A DNA stretch of 19,262 nucleotides from Bacteroidales bacterium (lineage in GTDB: Bacteria; Bacteroidota; Bacteroidia; Bacteroidales; P3), in assembly GCA_023227645.1 (NCBI GenBank), contig JALNVJ010000013.1, positions 1-19,262 on the forward strand. The letters run 5' to 3'. Below are positions 9,212 to 17,920 of the stretch, in pieces. Position 1 is the first letter of the stretch. Every line of letters begins with the position of its first letter. The notes beneath the pieces are model-generated. The model was not told the origin of the DNA. It saw only the letters and a list, made by a program, of their open reading frames with translations, and did not search any database. The position numbers and the translations under genes were made by a program.

Positions 9212-10927
9212 ATGTTACAATTTGAAGCACCTAAGGAAAACTCAAACTATATCAAAGTAATTGGTGTAGGTGGAGGAGGAACGAATGCAATCAATCATAT
9301 GTACAATAAGGGAATAGAAGGAGTAGATTTCATTGTTTGCAATACCGACCAAAAATCGATAGACGCAAGTCCTATCCAAAATAAAATCAAAATTGGTAAA
9401 GATGGTTTAGGTGCAGGCAATTGCCCTGAGAGAGCAAGAGAGGCAGCAATTAAGGCAGAGGCAGAAATTAAAGAAATGCTGAGTAATAATACTCAAATGC
9501 TTTTTATTGCAGCTGGAATGGGAGGAGGAACAGGAACAGGTGCAGCTCCAATAATAGCAAAGTTTGCAAAAGAGATAGAGTTTACTAATGATGAAGGCGA
9601 AAAGCTTGAAGATCAGATTTTGGTAGTTGCAATTGTAACTCTACCTTTATCATTTGAGGGGAAAAGGAGGAAGGAACAAGCAGAAGAAGGAATAAGAAAC
9701 TTAAAACAATATGTTGATGCAATAATTGTTGTTAATACAGATAAAATTAGAGAAAGAGGAAATATACCATTACCAAGAATGTTTCCAATGGCGGATGATG
9801 TTCTGCTTACAGCAGCCAAAGGAATTGCAGAAATTATCACAAGCAATGCCTACATTATGGTTGATTTTAGAGACGTTCAAAGTGTGATGAAAGATTCTGG
9901 AGTAGCAATAATGGGAACCGGAACCGGTTATGGCTCAGGAGAAGAAAGAGCACTTGAAGCAATTCAGCAGGCTGCAACATCAGACCTATTAAATGACTGT
10001 GAGATAAAGGGAACAAAGAATATGCTCCTCTATATAACCACATCACCGAATGAAGAATATTCAATTACTATGGATGAATATGCAGTTATTGCAGAATACA
10101 TTCAAACTCAAACAGGTAATGAGCCAGATATTATCTGGGGCCTAAAATACGATGAATCTTACCAAGACAGAATAGATATTACTCTAGTCGCAACAGGATT
10201 TGAAGAAAAAGCAATCTATAATCCATACGAGAGAAAGACCAACTTTGAGGCTACTAAACTTACGATTGAAGAACCAATAAATAATGAAGTAAAAGTAGAA
10301 GTTAAGGCAGAGACAAAAACTGAATCCGTAGTAGATATTATTAAAAAAGCTGAGCAAGAAATTGCAAATGCTCCTTTCCTAATAAAAACAGAGGCTAAAA
10401 AAGAAGAAGAATTAGCAGTAAGTATTCAAGCTAGTACAAAAACTATTAGAAAAGAATTAGATTCAAGCCCAGGTTCTTTTCACCCAACATCAAGAACAAA
10501 TGATAACCCAGTTAGTAACGAAACAATTGTAGATAGAAGTGTTTTGGGAATAGAGAGAGTTAAGACTCAGGCTGAAATTTCAATAGAAACAATTGTGGCC
10601 GAAAAACCTGTTAGTAATCTTAGCTCATCCAACACAGGATATGATAATCGAATCGCACCAAAACAACCAATCTCAACCAATCCTCACTATACTGAAGATT
10701 TAGAAAAATTGATGTATGAACGTCAAAGAAGGATGGAAGAGCTTTCAAGGAAGATGCAGGATAAGAATGGTTTAGACGAAGTAATTAATATTCCAGCTTA
10801 CCAACAATACAATATGGAAATTCCATTAACTAAACATTCCGAAATAAGAGAAAGCTCAAGCCTAAAAGTTGATTCATCAGGAATAACAACCAATAATAAT
10901 CCATATATTCACTCAAATCCAGATTGA
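9212..10927 (+). CDS. ftsZ: Cell division GTPase FtsZ
   Basis: This tubulin homologue polymerises into the Z ring that organises septum synthesis. The GTP-binding glycine-rich loop GVGGGGTNA (residues 18-26) and the tubulin signature GMGGGTGTGAAP (102-113) are intact. The T7 catalytic loop reads I-M-V-D-F-R-D-V (215-222): both aspartates (218, 221) are kept, but Met216 stands where FtsZ proteins normally have Asn. The globular core ends near residue 330. A roughly 190-residue Lys/Glu- and Ser/Asn-rich linker follows, then a predicted helix of the form LMYERQRRMEELSRKM. The tail motif is INIPAYQQYN; it resembles the C-terminal peptide that binds FtsA but lacks the usual arginines. The protein ends NPYIHSNPD, similar to the Bacteroidota terminus NSFLHDNVD. 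At 571 residues it is long compared with about 380-460. Confidence 0.97.
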   Translation: MLQFEAPKENSNYIKVIGVGGGGTNAINHMYNKGIEGVDFIVCNTDQKSIDASPIQNKIKIGKDGLGAGNCPERAREAAIKAEAEIKEMLSNNTQMLFIAAGMGGGTGTGAAPIIAKFAKEIEFTNDEGEKLEDQILVVAIVTLPLSFEGKRRKEQAEEGIRNLKQYVDAIIVVNTDKIRERGNIPLPRMFPMADDVLLTAAKGIAEIITSNAYIMVDFRDVQSVMKDSGVAIMGTGTGYGSGEERALEAIQQAATSDLLNDCEIKGTKNMLLYITTSPNEEYSITMDEYAVIAEYIQTQTGNEPDIIWGLKYDESYQDRIDITLVATGFEEKAIYNPYERKTNFEATKLTIEEPINNEVKVEVKAETKTESVVDIIKKAEQEIANAPFLIKTEAKKEEELAVSIQASTKTIRKELDSSPGSFHPTSRTNDNPVSNETIVDRSVLGIERVKTQAEISIETIVAEKPVSNLSSSNTGYDNRIAPKQPISTNPHYTEDLEKLMYERQRRMEELSRKMQDKNGLDEVINIPAYQQYNMEIPLTKHSEIRESSSLKVDSSGITTNNNPYIHSNPD

Positions 10928-10950
10928 GAAAATTGAATAAACTAATATAA

Positions 10951-10989
10951 AAAGATAAGGGACGATATAATATATAGTCCCTTATTTTT
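10951..10989. terminator. Bidirectional intrinsic terminator between ftsZ and copA
   Basis: A perfect 9-bp stem pairs ATAAGGGAC (10955-10963) with GTCCCTTAT (10977-10985), separated by a 13-nt loop. On the + strand it runs into TTTT (10986-10989), and flanking A residues (10951-10953) extend the pairing. On the - strand the stem is likewise followed by a T-rich run. It lies 24 bp after the ftsZ stop and about 60 bp after the copA stop on the opposite strand, so it can end both convergent transcripts. Confidence 0.85.
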
Positions 10990-11051
10990 CTATATATCCA
11001 AACCCTATAATAATAAATTAAAACAAGGGAAGAAAATCCTGAAACAAAGAT

Positions 11052-13271
11052 CTATTTCTTTAATTTTAGGCGTAGGCTATTACTAACTACACTAACACTG
11101 CTTAGTGCCATGGCTCCTCCTGCTATCATTGGGTCAAGTAAGAATCCAGTAATAGGATAAAGTAGGCCGGCAGCAATTGGGATACCTATAATATTATAGA
11201 TAAATGCCCAAAATAGATTTTGTTTTATTGTAATAACTGTTTGTTTGGATAGCTTTATCGCCATAGGGATTTTATTTAAATCTGAAGATATTATGGTCAT
11301 CTTTGCAACATCCATCGCAATATCAGATCCCTTCCCCATTGCAATGCTAATATTAGCTTGAGCTAAGGCTGCACTGTCATTTATTCCATCTCCAATCATA
11401 GCAACAATCTTCCCTCTTTCTTGTAAGTTCCTTACAAATTCAGCCTTTTGGTGTGGTAGTGTTTCAGCCTTATAATGTTCTATACCTGCCTTTTTAGCAA
11501 TAAGCTCTGCTGAGGTTTGATTGTCGCCAGTTAGCATATATATTTCTATCCCCAAATTTCTCAATTTCTTAATAGCTTCTTTGGAACTTGGTTTTATCTT
11601 ATCTTCAATCCCAATGAGAGCTAAGGCTTTTTCATTATCGGAAAACCAAACTATGGAATTTGATTGCTTTATTAATTCTTTTGACTTTTCAATAAGATCT
11701 TTGTCAAATTGAATATTATTTTCAATCAAAAGGTTCTTATTCCCTGCTATATATATTGCATTTCCTATACTTGCTTTAGCTCCTTTTCCTGTAATGCTTT
11801 CAAAACCCGTAATAATAGCCTGTTCTGTATCACCAAAATAATCAATTATAGCATCAGCTAATGGGTGCTCAGATTGGTTCTCTAAGCTTACTAGAATTGC
11901 CTTTGAGGAGTCATCATTATTAAGCCAAAAAATATCTGTTACCATTGGCTTTCCTTCAGTTATTGTTCCTGTCTTATCTAATACAATAGCATTTATCTTC
12001 TTTGATAATTCAAGACTTTCAGCATCTTTTATCAAAATCCCGTTTTCAGCTCCTTTTCCCATCCCAACCATAATTGCTGTTGGTGTTGCAAGTCCTAATG
12101 CGCAAGGGCAAGCTATAACCAAAACCGTTACTAATGCAAGTATTCCATGAGTCAAACCATTATCACTACCAAAGACAATCCAAATAATAAATGCAATAAT
12201 TGATATTATTATTACTGATGGAACAAAAATACCTGCAATTTTATCAACTAATTTTTGGACAGGAGCCTTAGATCCTTGTGCATCTTGAACCATTTTAATA
12301 ATATGAGCAAGCATAGTTTCTGAGCCAACCTTTTCTGCCCTAAACTTAAAACTACCCTTTTGGTTGATGGTCCCTGCAAATACTTTATTGGTCTCTGCTT
12401 TTAGTGATGCAATAGGTTCTCCACTCAACATACTCTCATCAACATAAGAAGATCCTTCCGTAAGCTCTCCATCAACTGCAATTTTATCCCCAGGTTTAAC
12501 AATAATGATATCCCCAATAATAATATTCTCTAATGGAGTTTCAACTTGGTTCCCATTATCCTTGACAACCATAACAGTATTTGGCTGTAGTCCCATTAGT
12601 TTTTTAATAGCAGAGGAAGCATTGCCCTTTGCCTTTTCTTCTAATAGTTTACCAATAAGTATAAATGCAATTATTACCGCAACGGCCTCAAAATAAACAT
12701 GAGCTTCTAATCCTCTATTAGTCCAAAACTCAGGATATAGGGCATTGAATACACTAAAGGAATATGCCACGCTTGTACTTAGAGCAACTAATGTGTCCAT
12801 ATTGGCAGAAAAATGCTTGGCGTGCTTGAAGGCATTTATATAGAAGCTCTTACCAAAGAAAAATAATACAGGTGTAGCAAGAGCCCACATAATATAGTTG
12901 GCATAAGGTATATTCATAAAGAACATAGATATTATGAATATCGGAAGAGCGAGTAATACTGCTCCGATTGTCTTCCTCTTTAACTCCTTAAACTTCTTAC
13001 TATTTATGTCTTCAACTTGCTGGTTATTATTTTCTTCCTCATAAATAAGTAAATCATAACCTATAGACTGTACGCTTTTTTTCAATATCTCAGGATTTGT
13101 TTCTTGAGGAATGAATTCTAATATTACTGAAGATGAGGCATAATTGACATTAACGCTAACAACACCTTGTTCAGATTTTAATAGATTCTCAATATTTACA
13201 GCACATGAGGCGCATCCCATTTGAAGTACTGGAAAGGTTTTCTTAATTGTAGGAGTATTATTGTTTCCCAT
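11052..13271 (-). CDS. copA: Copper-translocating P-type ATPase (P1B-1)
   Basis: This is an inner-membrane pump that exports Cu(I) (or Ag(I)) from the cytoplasm using ATP. It has one N-terminal heavy-metal-associated domain with MGCASC (Cys20, Cys23). The core contains SGEP in the actuator domain, the membrane metal site CPC (388-390), the phosphorylated Asp432 in DKTGT, SEHPLADA (the His-Pro motif of the nucleotide domain), GDNQT and GDGINDSAALA. Late membrane segments carry a Tyr-Asn pair (AFIYNIIGIP) and MALSS followed by VSVVSNSLRL, which match the signature of the Cu(I) subgroup. The 739 residues are normal for a one-HMA member. No copper chaperone or known regulator gene lies next to it, and it stands alone on this strand. 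Cu(I) is an inference from the motifs; Ag(I) cannot be separated. Confidence 0.93.
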   Translation of the reverse strand: MGNNNTPTIKKTFPVLQMGCASCAVNIENLLKSEQGVVSVNVNYASSSVILEFIPQETNPEILKKSVQSIGYDLLIYEEENNNQQVEDINSKKFKELKRKTIGAVLLALPIFIISMFFMNIPYANYIMWALATPVLFFFGKSFYINAFKHAKHFSANMDTLVALSTSVAYSFSVFNALYPEFWTNRGLEAHVYFEAVAVIIAFILIGKLLEEKAKGNASSAIKKLMGLQPNTVMVVKDNGNQVETPLENIIIGDIIIVKPGDKIAVDGELTEGSSYVDESMLSGEPIASLKAETNKVFAGTINQKGSFKFRAEKVGSETMLAHIIKMVQDAQGSKAPVQKLVDKIAGIFVPSVIIISIIAFIIWIVFGSDNGLTHGILALVTVLVIACPCALGLATPTAIMVGMGKGAENGILIKDAESLELSKKINAIVLDKTGTITEGKPMVTDIFWLNNDDSSKAILVSLENQSEHPLADAIIDYFGDTEQAIITGFESITGKGAKASIGNAIYIAGNKNLLIENNIQFDKDLIEKSKELIKQSNSIVWFSDNEKALALIGIEDKIKPSSKEAIKKLRNLGIEIYMLTGDNQTSAELIAKKAGIEHYKAETLPHQKAEFVRNLQERGKIVAMIGDGINDSAALAQANISIAMGKGSDIAMDVAKMTIISSDLNKIPMAIKLSKQTVITIKQNLFWAFIYNIIGIPIAAGLLYPITGFLLDPMIAGGAMALSSVSVVSNSLRLKLKK

Positions 13272-13318
13272 TGTTGAATTTCATATTTATATTATTTAAA
13301 GTCTTAGTATCTATTTGC

Positions 13319-13354
13319 TTAATTAGTATTCTATAAGATAAAACGACTAATTAA
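13319..13354. repeat. 9-bp perfect inverted repeat in the copA / M16 divergent region
   Basis: TTAATTAGT at 13319-13327 is the exact reverse complement of ACTAATTAA at 13346-13354, with an 18-bp spacer. The arms are 27 bp centre to centre, between two and three helical turns. It lies 48 bp upstream of the copA start codon and 126 bp upstream of the M16 gene. The position suits an operator for copA, but no regulator is visible and the A/T-rich composition makes chance repeats more likely. The rest of 13272-13479 holds no gene. Confidence 0.4.
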
Positions 13355-13441
13355 ATATAAAAAAAATCAAGACCTTTCTTAGTAAACGATAAATTGATAG
13401 TAATTTATTTTAAGATTCTATATTTTTACGATTTTTCTTTG

Positions 13442-13449
13442 TAATTTTG
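13442..13449 (+). promoter_or_regulatory. -7 element (TAnnTTTG) for the M16 peptidase gene
   Basis: TAATTTTG is an exact match to the Bacteroidota -7 consensus TAnnTTTG and lies 30 bp before the ATG at 13480, giving a short leader. No clear TTTG is found at the -33 distance (around 13419); the region there is only T-rich. The exact match and position make it the best promoter in the window, though not proven. Confidence 0.55.
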
Positions 13450-13479
13450 AGCCAAATTTAATACTTAAAAACAAGAATA

Positions 13480-16446
13480 ATGAAAAGAATAGGATTTTTC
13501 TTTGGGATGCTACTTGTGTTTTGTCTTTCCCAATCAGTTTTTGCTCAAATAAATATTGATCCTAATGTAAAAATGAAATTATCTATTAATGATAATTCGC
13601 AAGATTATAAGGCCGAACGATTAGCTAACGACCCCCTTAATGCAGTAATATACACTTTGAAAAATGGATTAAAGGTTTATATGTCCGTAAATAAAGAAGA
13701 GCCTAGGATTCAAACCTATATTGCAGTTAGGGCTGGATCTAAGAATGATCCTGCTGAAACTACTGGTCTTGCACATTATTTTGAACATCTAATGTTTAAG
13801 GGTACAAAGCAAATAGGAACAACTGACTGGGAGGCCGAAAGTAAATATATTAAACAGATAGAAGATCTATACGAGGATTATGTAAGAGAAACAGACAATG
13901 AAAAGAGAGCTAATATATATAAGCAAATAGATAAGTTGTCTTTTGAAGCTTCCAAGCTTGCCATACCTAACGAATATGATAAATTAATGAAACTTATTGG
14001 TGCAAATGGTACCAATGCTGCAACTTCAAATGATTTTACATATTATAAAGAAAACATCCCTTCCAACCAAATTGAAAATTGGGCTAGGATTCAATCTGAT
14101 CGTTTCCAAAATCCTGTCCTTCGTCTTTTCCATACAGAGCTTGAAACAGTTTATGAGGAAAAGAATATGTCACTAATAAATGATAGGCGTAAGACTAATG
14201 ACGCAATGCTATTTGCTTTATTCCCTAATCATCCTTATGGAACACAAACAACTCTTGGTAGTCCAGAACACCTCCGCAACCCTTCAATGGTAGCTATTAA
14301 TAAATTCTTCGACACCTACTATGTCCCAAATAACTATTGTATTGCAATGAGTGGAGATTTTGAACCAGAGCAAGCAATTAAGGTGATTGATAAGTATTTT
14401 GGATCTATTCCTGCTAAGAAAGTGCCAGCTTTTAATTATAAACCAGAGGAGCCAATAGAGAGTGTTAAAACTCTTGAAGTTTTAGGGCTTGAGGCAGAAA
14501 ACTTAACAATTGCTTTTAGAATTAATGCAGGTTCAACATCTCATGAAGTAATACTTGCAAATCTCTTAGACAGAGTATTAAATAATGGTAGTTCAGGGAT
14601 AATGGATATAAATATTAATCAAAAACAATTGGCTTCCAATGTAGGTTCAGGAGTTTATGATCTTAATGATTATGCTTCTTTTATCCTTCGTGGAACTCCA
14701 AAAACAGGTCAGAGCTTAGATGAATTAAGAGATTTACTCCTTAAGCAAATTGAAATATTAAAAGCAGGCGACTGGGATGAAAGCATACTAAAGTCTATTA
14801 TTAACAATGAAAAACTATCTGAGATAAATAGCCTTGAAACTAATAATTCAAGAGCAATGAAGATGGTTACAAGTTATCTTTCAGGGCAAAGCTGGGCAAA
14901 AACAATAAGCCAAATGGATATTATGACAAAGGTAACAAAAGACGAACTTGTCTCTTTTGCAAGAGAAATATTCCAAGACAATAATTATGTCGTGATTAAG
15001 AAACTACAAGGAGAAGTAAAGGAAATTGAAAAGGTTGAGAAACCACCAATTACTCCAATCCATGTTAATAGAGATTTAAAATCAAAATTCTTTGAAGATA
15101 TTCAACGTTCAGTGGTTAAGGAAATCGAACCAGTGTTTGTGGATTACACTAAAGACCTAAAGCTTGCTAAACTAGATAATGGAGCAGAGATAATATATGT
15201 GCCAAACACTCAAAACGAAACTTTCTATTTGGCTTATGAATATGATTTTGGAGTATTATCCAATAAGCGTTTAGGCCTAGTAGGATATTATCAAAGTCAG
15301 CTTTCAACCCCTAAGCTATCAGTTGAAGAGATTAAAACACAGTTCTATAATTTAGCTTGTAATATTAGAATATCTTCAGGAGATGATTTCACAAGAATAA
15401 CCCTAAGTGGACTTTCGGAAAACCTGCCTTCTGCAATAACCTTATTAGAAGAAATACTAAGCAACCCAAGAATTGAAAAGGAAGCACTCGATAATATTGT
15501 AAAAAATATCTTGAAAAATAGGAATGACGCTAAGGCAAAGCAAGCAAGTTGTTTTTCTGCTCTTACTAATTATGTAACTTACGGAAAAGAAAATGCTCAC
15601 TACGACCTTATCCCAGAATCTGAACTTTTGAAACTAAGTCCAGATATGATAATGAACGATATTAATGACCTAACAAATTATCAACATAGGGTTCATTTCT
15701 ATGGCAATATTTCTATAGAAGAGTTAAAAACGCTATTAAATGCAAAACATACTTCATCTCCAAAGAAACTAAAGCTTGCACCTAAGGTTAAGCAAATCGA
15801 TCCTATCCCAACAAAGGAAAATAAAGTATATTTTGTTCATTATGATGCTAAGCAATCTTATTGTCGCCAGCTAACAAGAGGTGGTATTTACGATGAAAGC
15901 CAAGCTCCTGTAATAGCTCTCTATAATCAGTATTTTGGAGGATCTATGAACTCAATAGTATTTCAAGAATTAAGAGAAAAACGTTCTTTGGCTTATCAAT
16001 CATCATCACGATACATTTCCCCATCACGTATAGATGGCTATTATCAAAATATGTCTCATATAGCTACTCAAAACGATAAGGTAATTGATGCCTTCGATGC
16101 CTTCAATGAACTGTTTGATAAAATGCCTATAGCACAACAAAACTTTGATTTAGCTAAGGATGCAATGATTTCTAATTATAGAACATCCCGCATAATAAAA
16201 GAAAATATAATATATTCTTATCTAAGAGATTTGAAAATGGGAAGGAAGTCCAGCCCAAACAAGACTATGTTTGAAGCAATTCCTAATATAAAGATGGATG
16301 ATATAGTTAAATTTAATAATCAATATATCAAATTAAAGCCAAGAACCTACGTTATCTTAGGTAATAAAGACCAAGTTAATTTAAAGGCTTTAGAAAAATA
16401 TGGGAAGGTTGAAACCCTTAGTTTAGAAGAGATATTTGGTTATTAA
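13480..16446 (+). CDS. Secreted M16 family zinc metallopeptidase (insulinase/pitrilysin type)
   Basis: This is a predicted periplasmic or exported peptidase that degrades peptides within a two-lobed chamber. The N-terminus MKRIGFFFGMLLVFCLSQSVFA followed by Gln is a signal peptide with cleavage after Ala22. The inverted zinc motif HYFEH occupies residues 99-103, and the third zinc ligand is expected among the glutamates in TELETVYEEKN (around 220-227). The spacing is wider than the classical ~76 residues because of a charged helical insert (about 120-165), a form common in Bacteroidota homologues. The 988-residue protein has two M16 lobes. The C-terminal lobe (about 530 onward) lacks the zinc motif but carries the typical REKRSLAYQS segment. 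Its substrate is unknown. It is followed 43 bp later by a secreted hydrolase gene. Confidence 0.93.
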   Translation: MKRIGFFFGMLLVFCLSQSVFAQINIDPNVKMKLSINDNSQDYKAERLANDPLNAVIYTLKNGLKVYMSVNKEEPRIQTYIAVRAGSKNDPAETTGLAHYFEHLMFKGTKQIGTTDWEAESKYIKQIEDLYEDYVRETDNEKRANIYKQIDKLSFEASKLAIPNEYDKLMKLIGANGTNAATSNDFTYYKENIPSNQIENWARIQSDRFQNPVLRLFHTELETVYEEKNMSLINDRRKTNDAMLFALFPNHPYGTQTTLGSPEHLRNPSMVAINKFFDTYYVPNNYCIAMSGDFEPEQAIKVIDKYFGSIPAKKVPAFNYKPEEPIESVKTLEVLGLEAENLTIAFRINAGSTSHEVILANLLDRVLNNGSSGIMDININQKQLASNVGSGVYDLNDYASFILRGTPKTGQSLDELRDLLLKQIEILKAGDWDESILKSIINNEKLSEINSLETNNSRAMKMVTSYLSGQSWAKTISQMDIMTKVTKDELVSFAREIFQDNNYVVIKKLQGEVKEIEKVEKPPITPIHVNRDLKSKFFEDIQRSVVKEIEPVFVDYTKDLKLAKLDNGAEIIYVPNTQNETFYLAYEYDFGVLSNKRLGLVGYYQSQLSTPKLSVEEIKTQFYNLACNIRISSGDDFTRITLSGLSENLPSAITLLEEILSNPRIEKEALDNIVKNILKNRNDAKAKQASCFSALTNYVTYGKENAHYDLIPESELLKLSPDMIMNDINDLTNYQHRVHFYGNISIEELKTLLNAKHTSSPKKLKLAPKVKQIDPIPTKENKVYFVHYDAKQSYCRQLTRGGIYDESQAPVIALYNQYFGGSMNSIVFQELREKRSLAYQSSSRYISPSRIDGYYQNMSHIATQNDKVIDAFDAFNELFDKMPIAQQNFDLAKDAMISNYRTSRIIKENIIYSYLRDLKMGRKSSPNKTMFEAIPNIKMDDIVKFNNQYIKLKPRTYVILGNKDQVNLKALEKYGKVETLSLEEIFGY

Positions 16447-16466
16447 GCTTAAGATAGAGATTTTTG
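16435..16466 (+). promoter_or_regulatory. Candidate internal promoter for the hydrolase-methyltransferase pair
   Basis: TTTG (16435-16438, inside the last codons of the M16 gene), a 20-bp spacer, and GATTTTTG (16459-16466) match the Bacteroidota pattern TTTG, 19-21 bp, TAnnTTTG with a single mismatch. Transcription would start roughly 15-20 nt before the ATG at 16490. It could allow the downstream pair to be expressed apart from the peptidase. The support is pattern match only. Confidence 0.35.
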
Positions 16467-16489
16467 TAAAGTAGAAAAGAAAGAAAGAT

Positions 16490-17920
16490 ATGAGAAAAAG
16501 TGGAGTGTTATTGGGAGCAATTATTTTGTTAATTAGTCTGTTTTATCAAAAAGTAGAAGCTCAAACAACAAATTGGTATGGAGAATTAAAAGTTTCGGTG
16601 CAGTTGCTCCCAATAACATTGAAGATAGAACAGAGTCCCGACACAACAATAATACTTATGGGCTCTCCCTCACAAACAAAAGAAATGTTTGGAGTAACAA
16701 AGCAAAGAATAGAAGGTGATTCTATACTATTTTCAATTAAGAATATGGGACTTGTCTTTAGGGGAAAGTATAATGAGACTAAGGATAGTATTTTTGCAAT
16801 ATTTAAACAAGGATTTGTCTCCGAGGACTTAGTTTTAGCTAAGACCGATAAAACATTTGAAATAAAACGTCCTCAAGAGCCAAAGCCACCTTATCCATAT
16901 ATTGAGGAAGAACTAAGTTTTAAGGTTCCAGGAGTAAACTACGATTTTAAAGGAACCCTAACTCTACCTTCTAAAGAAGGGAAATATCCTTGCGTAATTC
17001 TTGTTACAGGCTCAGGTCTTGAAAATAGAGATGAAGAAATATTCGCACATAAGCCTTTTAAAGTAATTGCAGATTATCTAACAAGGAATGGTATTGGCGT
17101 ATTTAGATATGACGATAGAGGATGGGGCATTGAAACTGTTGATTCCTCAATAATAAATGCCACAACTCTCGATTATGCTATTGATGCACAAGCTGCATTT
17201 AAGATGTTAAAAAATCATCCTAATATAGATAATAACAATATTGGTATGCTTGGTCATAGCGAAGGAGGAGCCATTGTTTCAATCTCTGCATCTCAAAACT
17301 CAGATATTAAATTTATTATTCTTCTTGCAGGTCCAGGCATGAAAGGAATTGATGTCCTTACTCAACAAAATACCGCCTTCTTCGAAAAAGCAAATATGCC
17401 AAAGTATGCCCTTGACTTCCAATTATCAGCCTTAAATAAAATATACAAGCTTATAAAAAAAGACCTATCAAATAAAGAGATAGATAAAAGAATGAATAAA
17501 TGGTATGAAAAGGCATTAAGAAAGATTGATGTGGAAAAGAGAAAAAATATTCAGTTTACAAGCCCAGCAATGAGGACTCAATTCAATGCTCAGTTAAGTT
17601 CAAAGTGGATGAGGACATTCCTTAAGCTCGACCCATCAGACTATTTAAAGAAGGTTAAGCAGCCAGTTTTTGCAATCAATGGAACCAATGATATACAAGT
17701 ACTCTACCAATACAACCTCCCAGCAATAGAGAAAGCACTTATGAAAGCAAAGAATAAAAATTATCAAATCTTTACAGCAGTTGGTATGAATCACCTATTT
17801 CAAGAAAGTAAGACAGGAATGATTGACGAATACTCAACCATAGAACAAACAATATCGCCAATAATATTATCCCAAATAAAAAACTTTATTAAAGAAAACA
17901 CAAAGAATAGTAAGAAATAA
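16490..17920 (+). CDS. Secreted alpha/beta hydrolase (serine esterase/peptidase-like)
   Basis: A signal peptide (about residues 1-25, ending VEA before Gln) implies export. Residues 26-130 form a small beta-rich domain beginning W-Y-G-E-L-K-V, which in Bacteroidota commonly precedes this type of hydrolase. The alpha/beta hydrolase domain follows. It contains the oxyanion-side segment VTGSGLENRDEE, then YDDRGWG, and the nucleophile elbow GHSEGG with Ser257. The acid is probably Asp401 in NGTNDIQ, and the base is His435 in GMNHLF. A lid-like helical insert falls between the elbow and the acid (about 300-370). The fold and triad are clear, but the substrate cannot be told; a carboxylesterase or acyl-peptide type activity is plausible. 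Its stop overlaps the methyltransferase start by 1 bp (TAATG). Confidence 0.88.
   Translation: MRKSGVLLGAIILLISLFYQKVEAQTTNWYGELKVSVQLLPITLKIEQSPDTTIILMGSPSQTKEMFGVTKQRIEGDSILFSIKNMGLVFRGKYNETKDSIFAIFKQGFVSEDLVLAKTDKTFEIKRPQEPKPPYPYIEEELSFKVPGVNYDFKGTLTLPSKEGKYPCVILVTGSGLENRDEEIFAHKPFKVIADYLTRNGIGVFRYDDRGWGIETVDSSIINATTLDYAIDAQAAFKMLKNHPNIDNNNIGMLGHSEGGAIVSISASQNSDIKFIILLAGPGMKGIDVLTQQNTAFFEKANMPKYALDFQLSALNKIYKLIKKDLSNKEIDKRMNKWYEKALRKIDVEKRKNIQFTSPAMRTQFNAQLSSKWMRTFLKLDPSDYLKKVKQPVFAINGTNDIQVLYQYNLPAIEKALMKAKNKNYQIFTAVGMNHLFQESKTGMIDEYSTIEQTISPIILSQIKNFIKENTKNSKK

Noticed and set aside
13838..13975. Charged insert between the zinc motif and the third ligand of the M16 peptidase as a new feature
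   Set aside because: Homologous Bacteroidota M16 proteins carry the same type of insert (charged helix then a conserved IPNEYDK segment), so it is a family trait.
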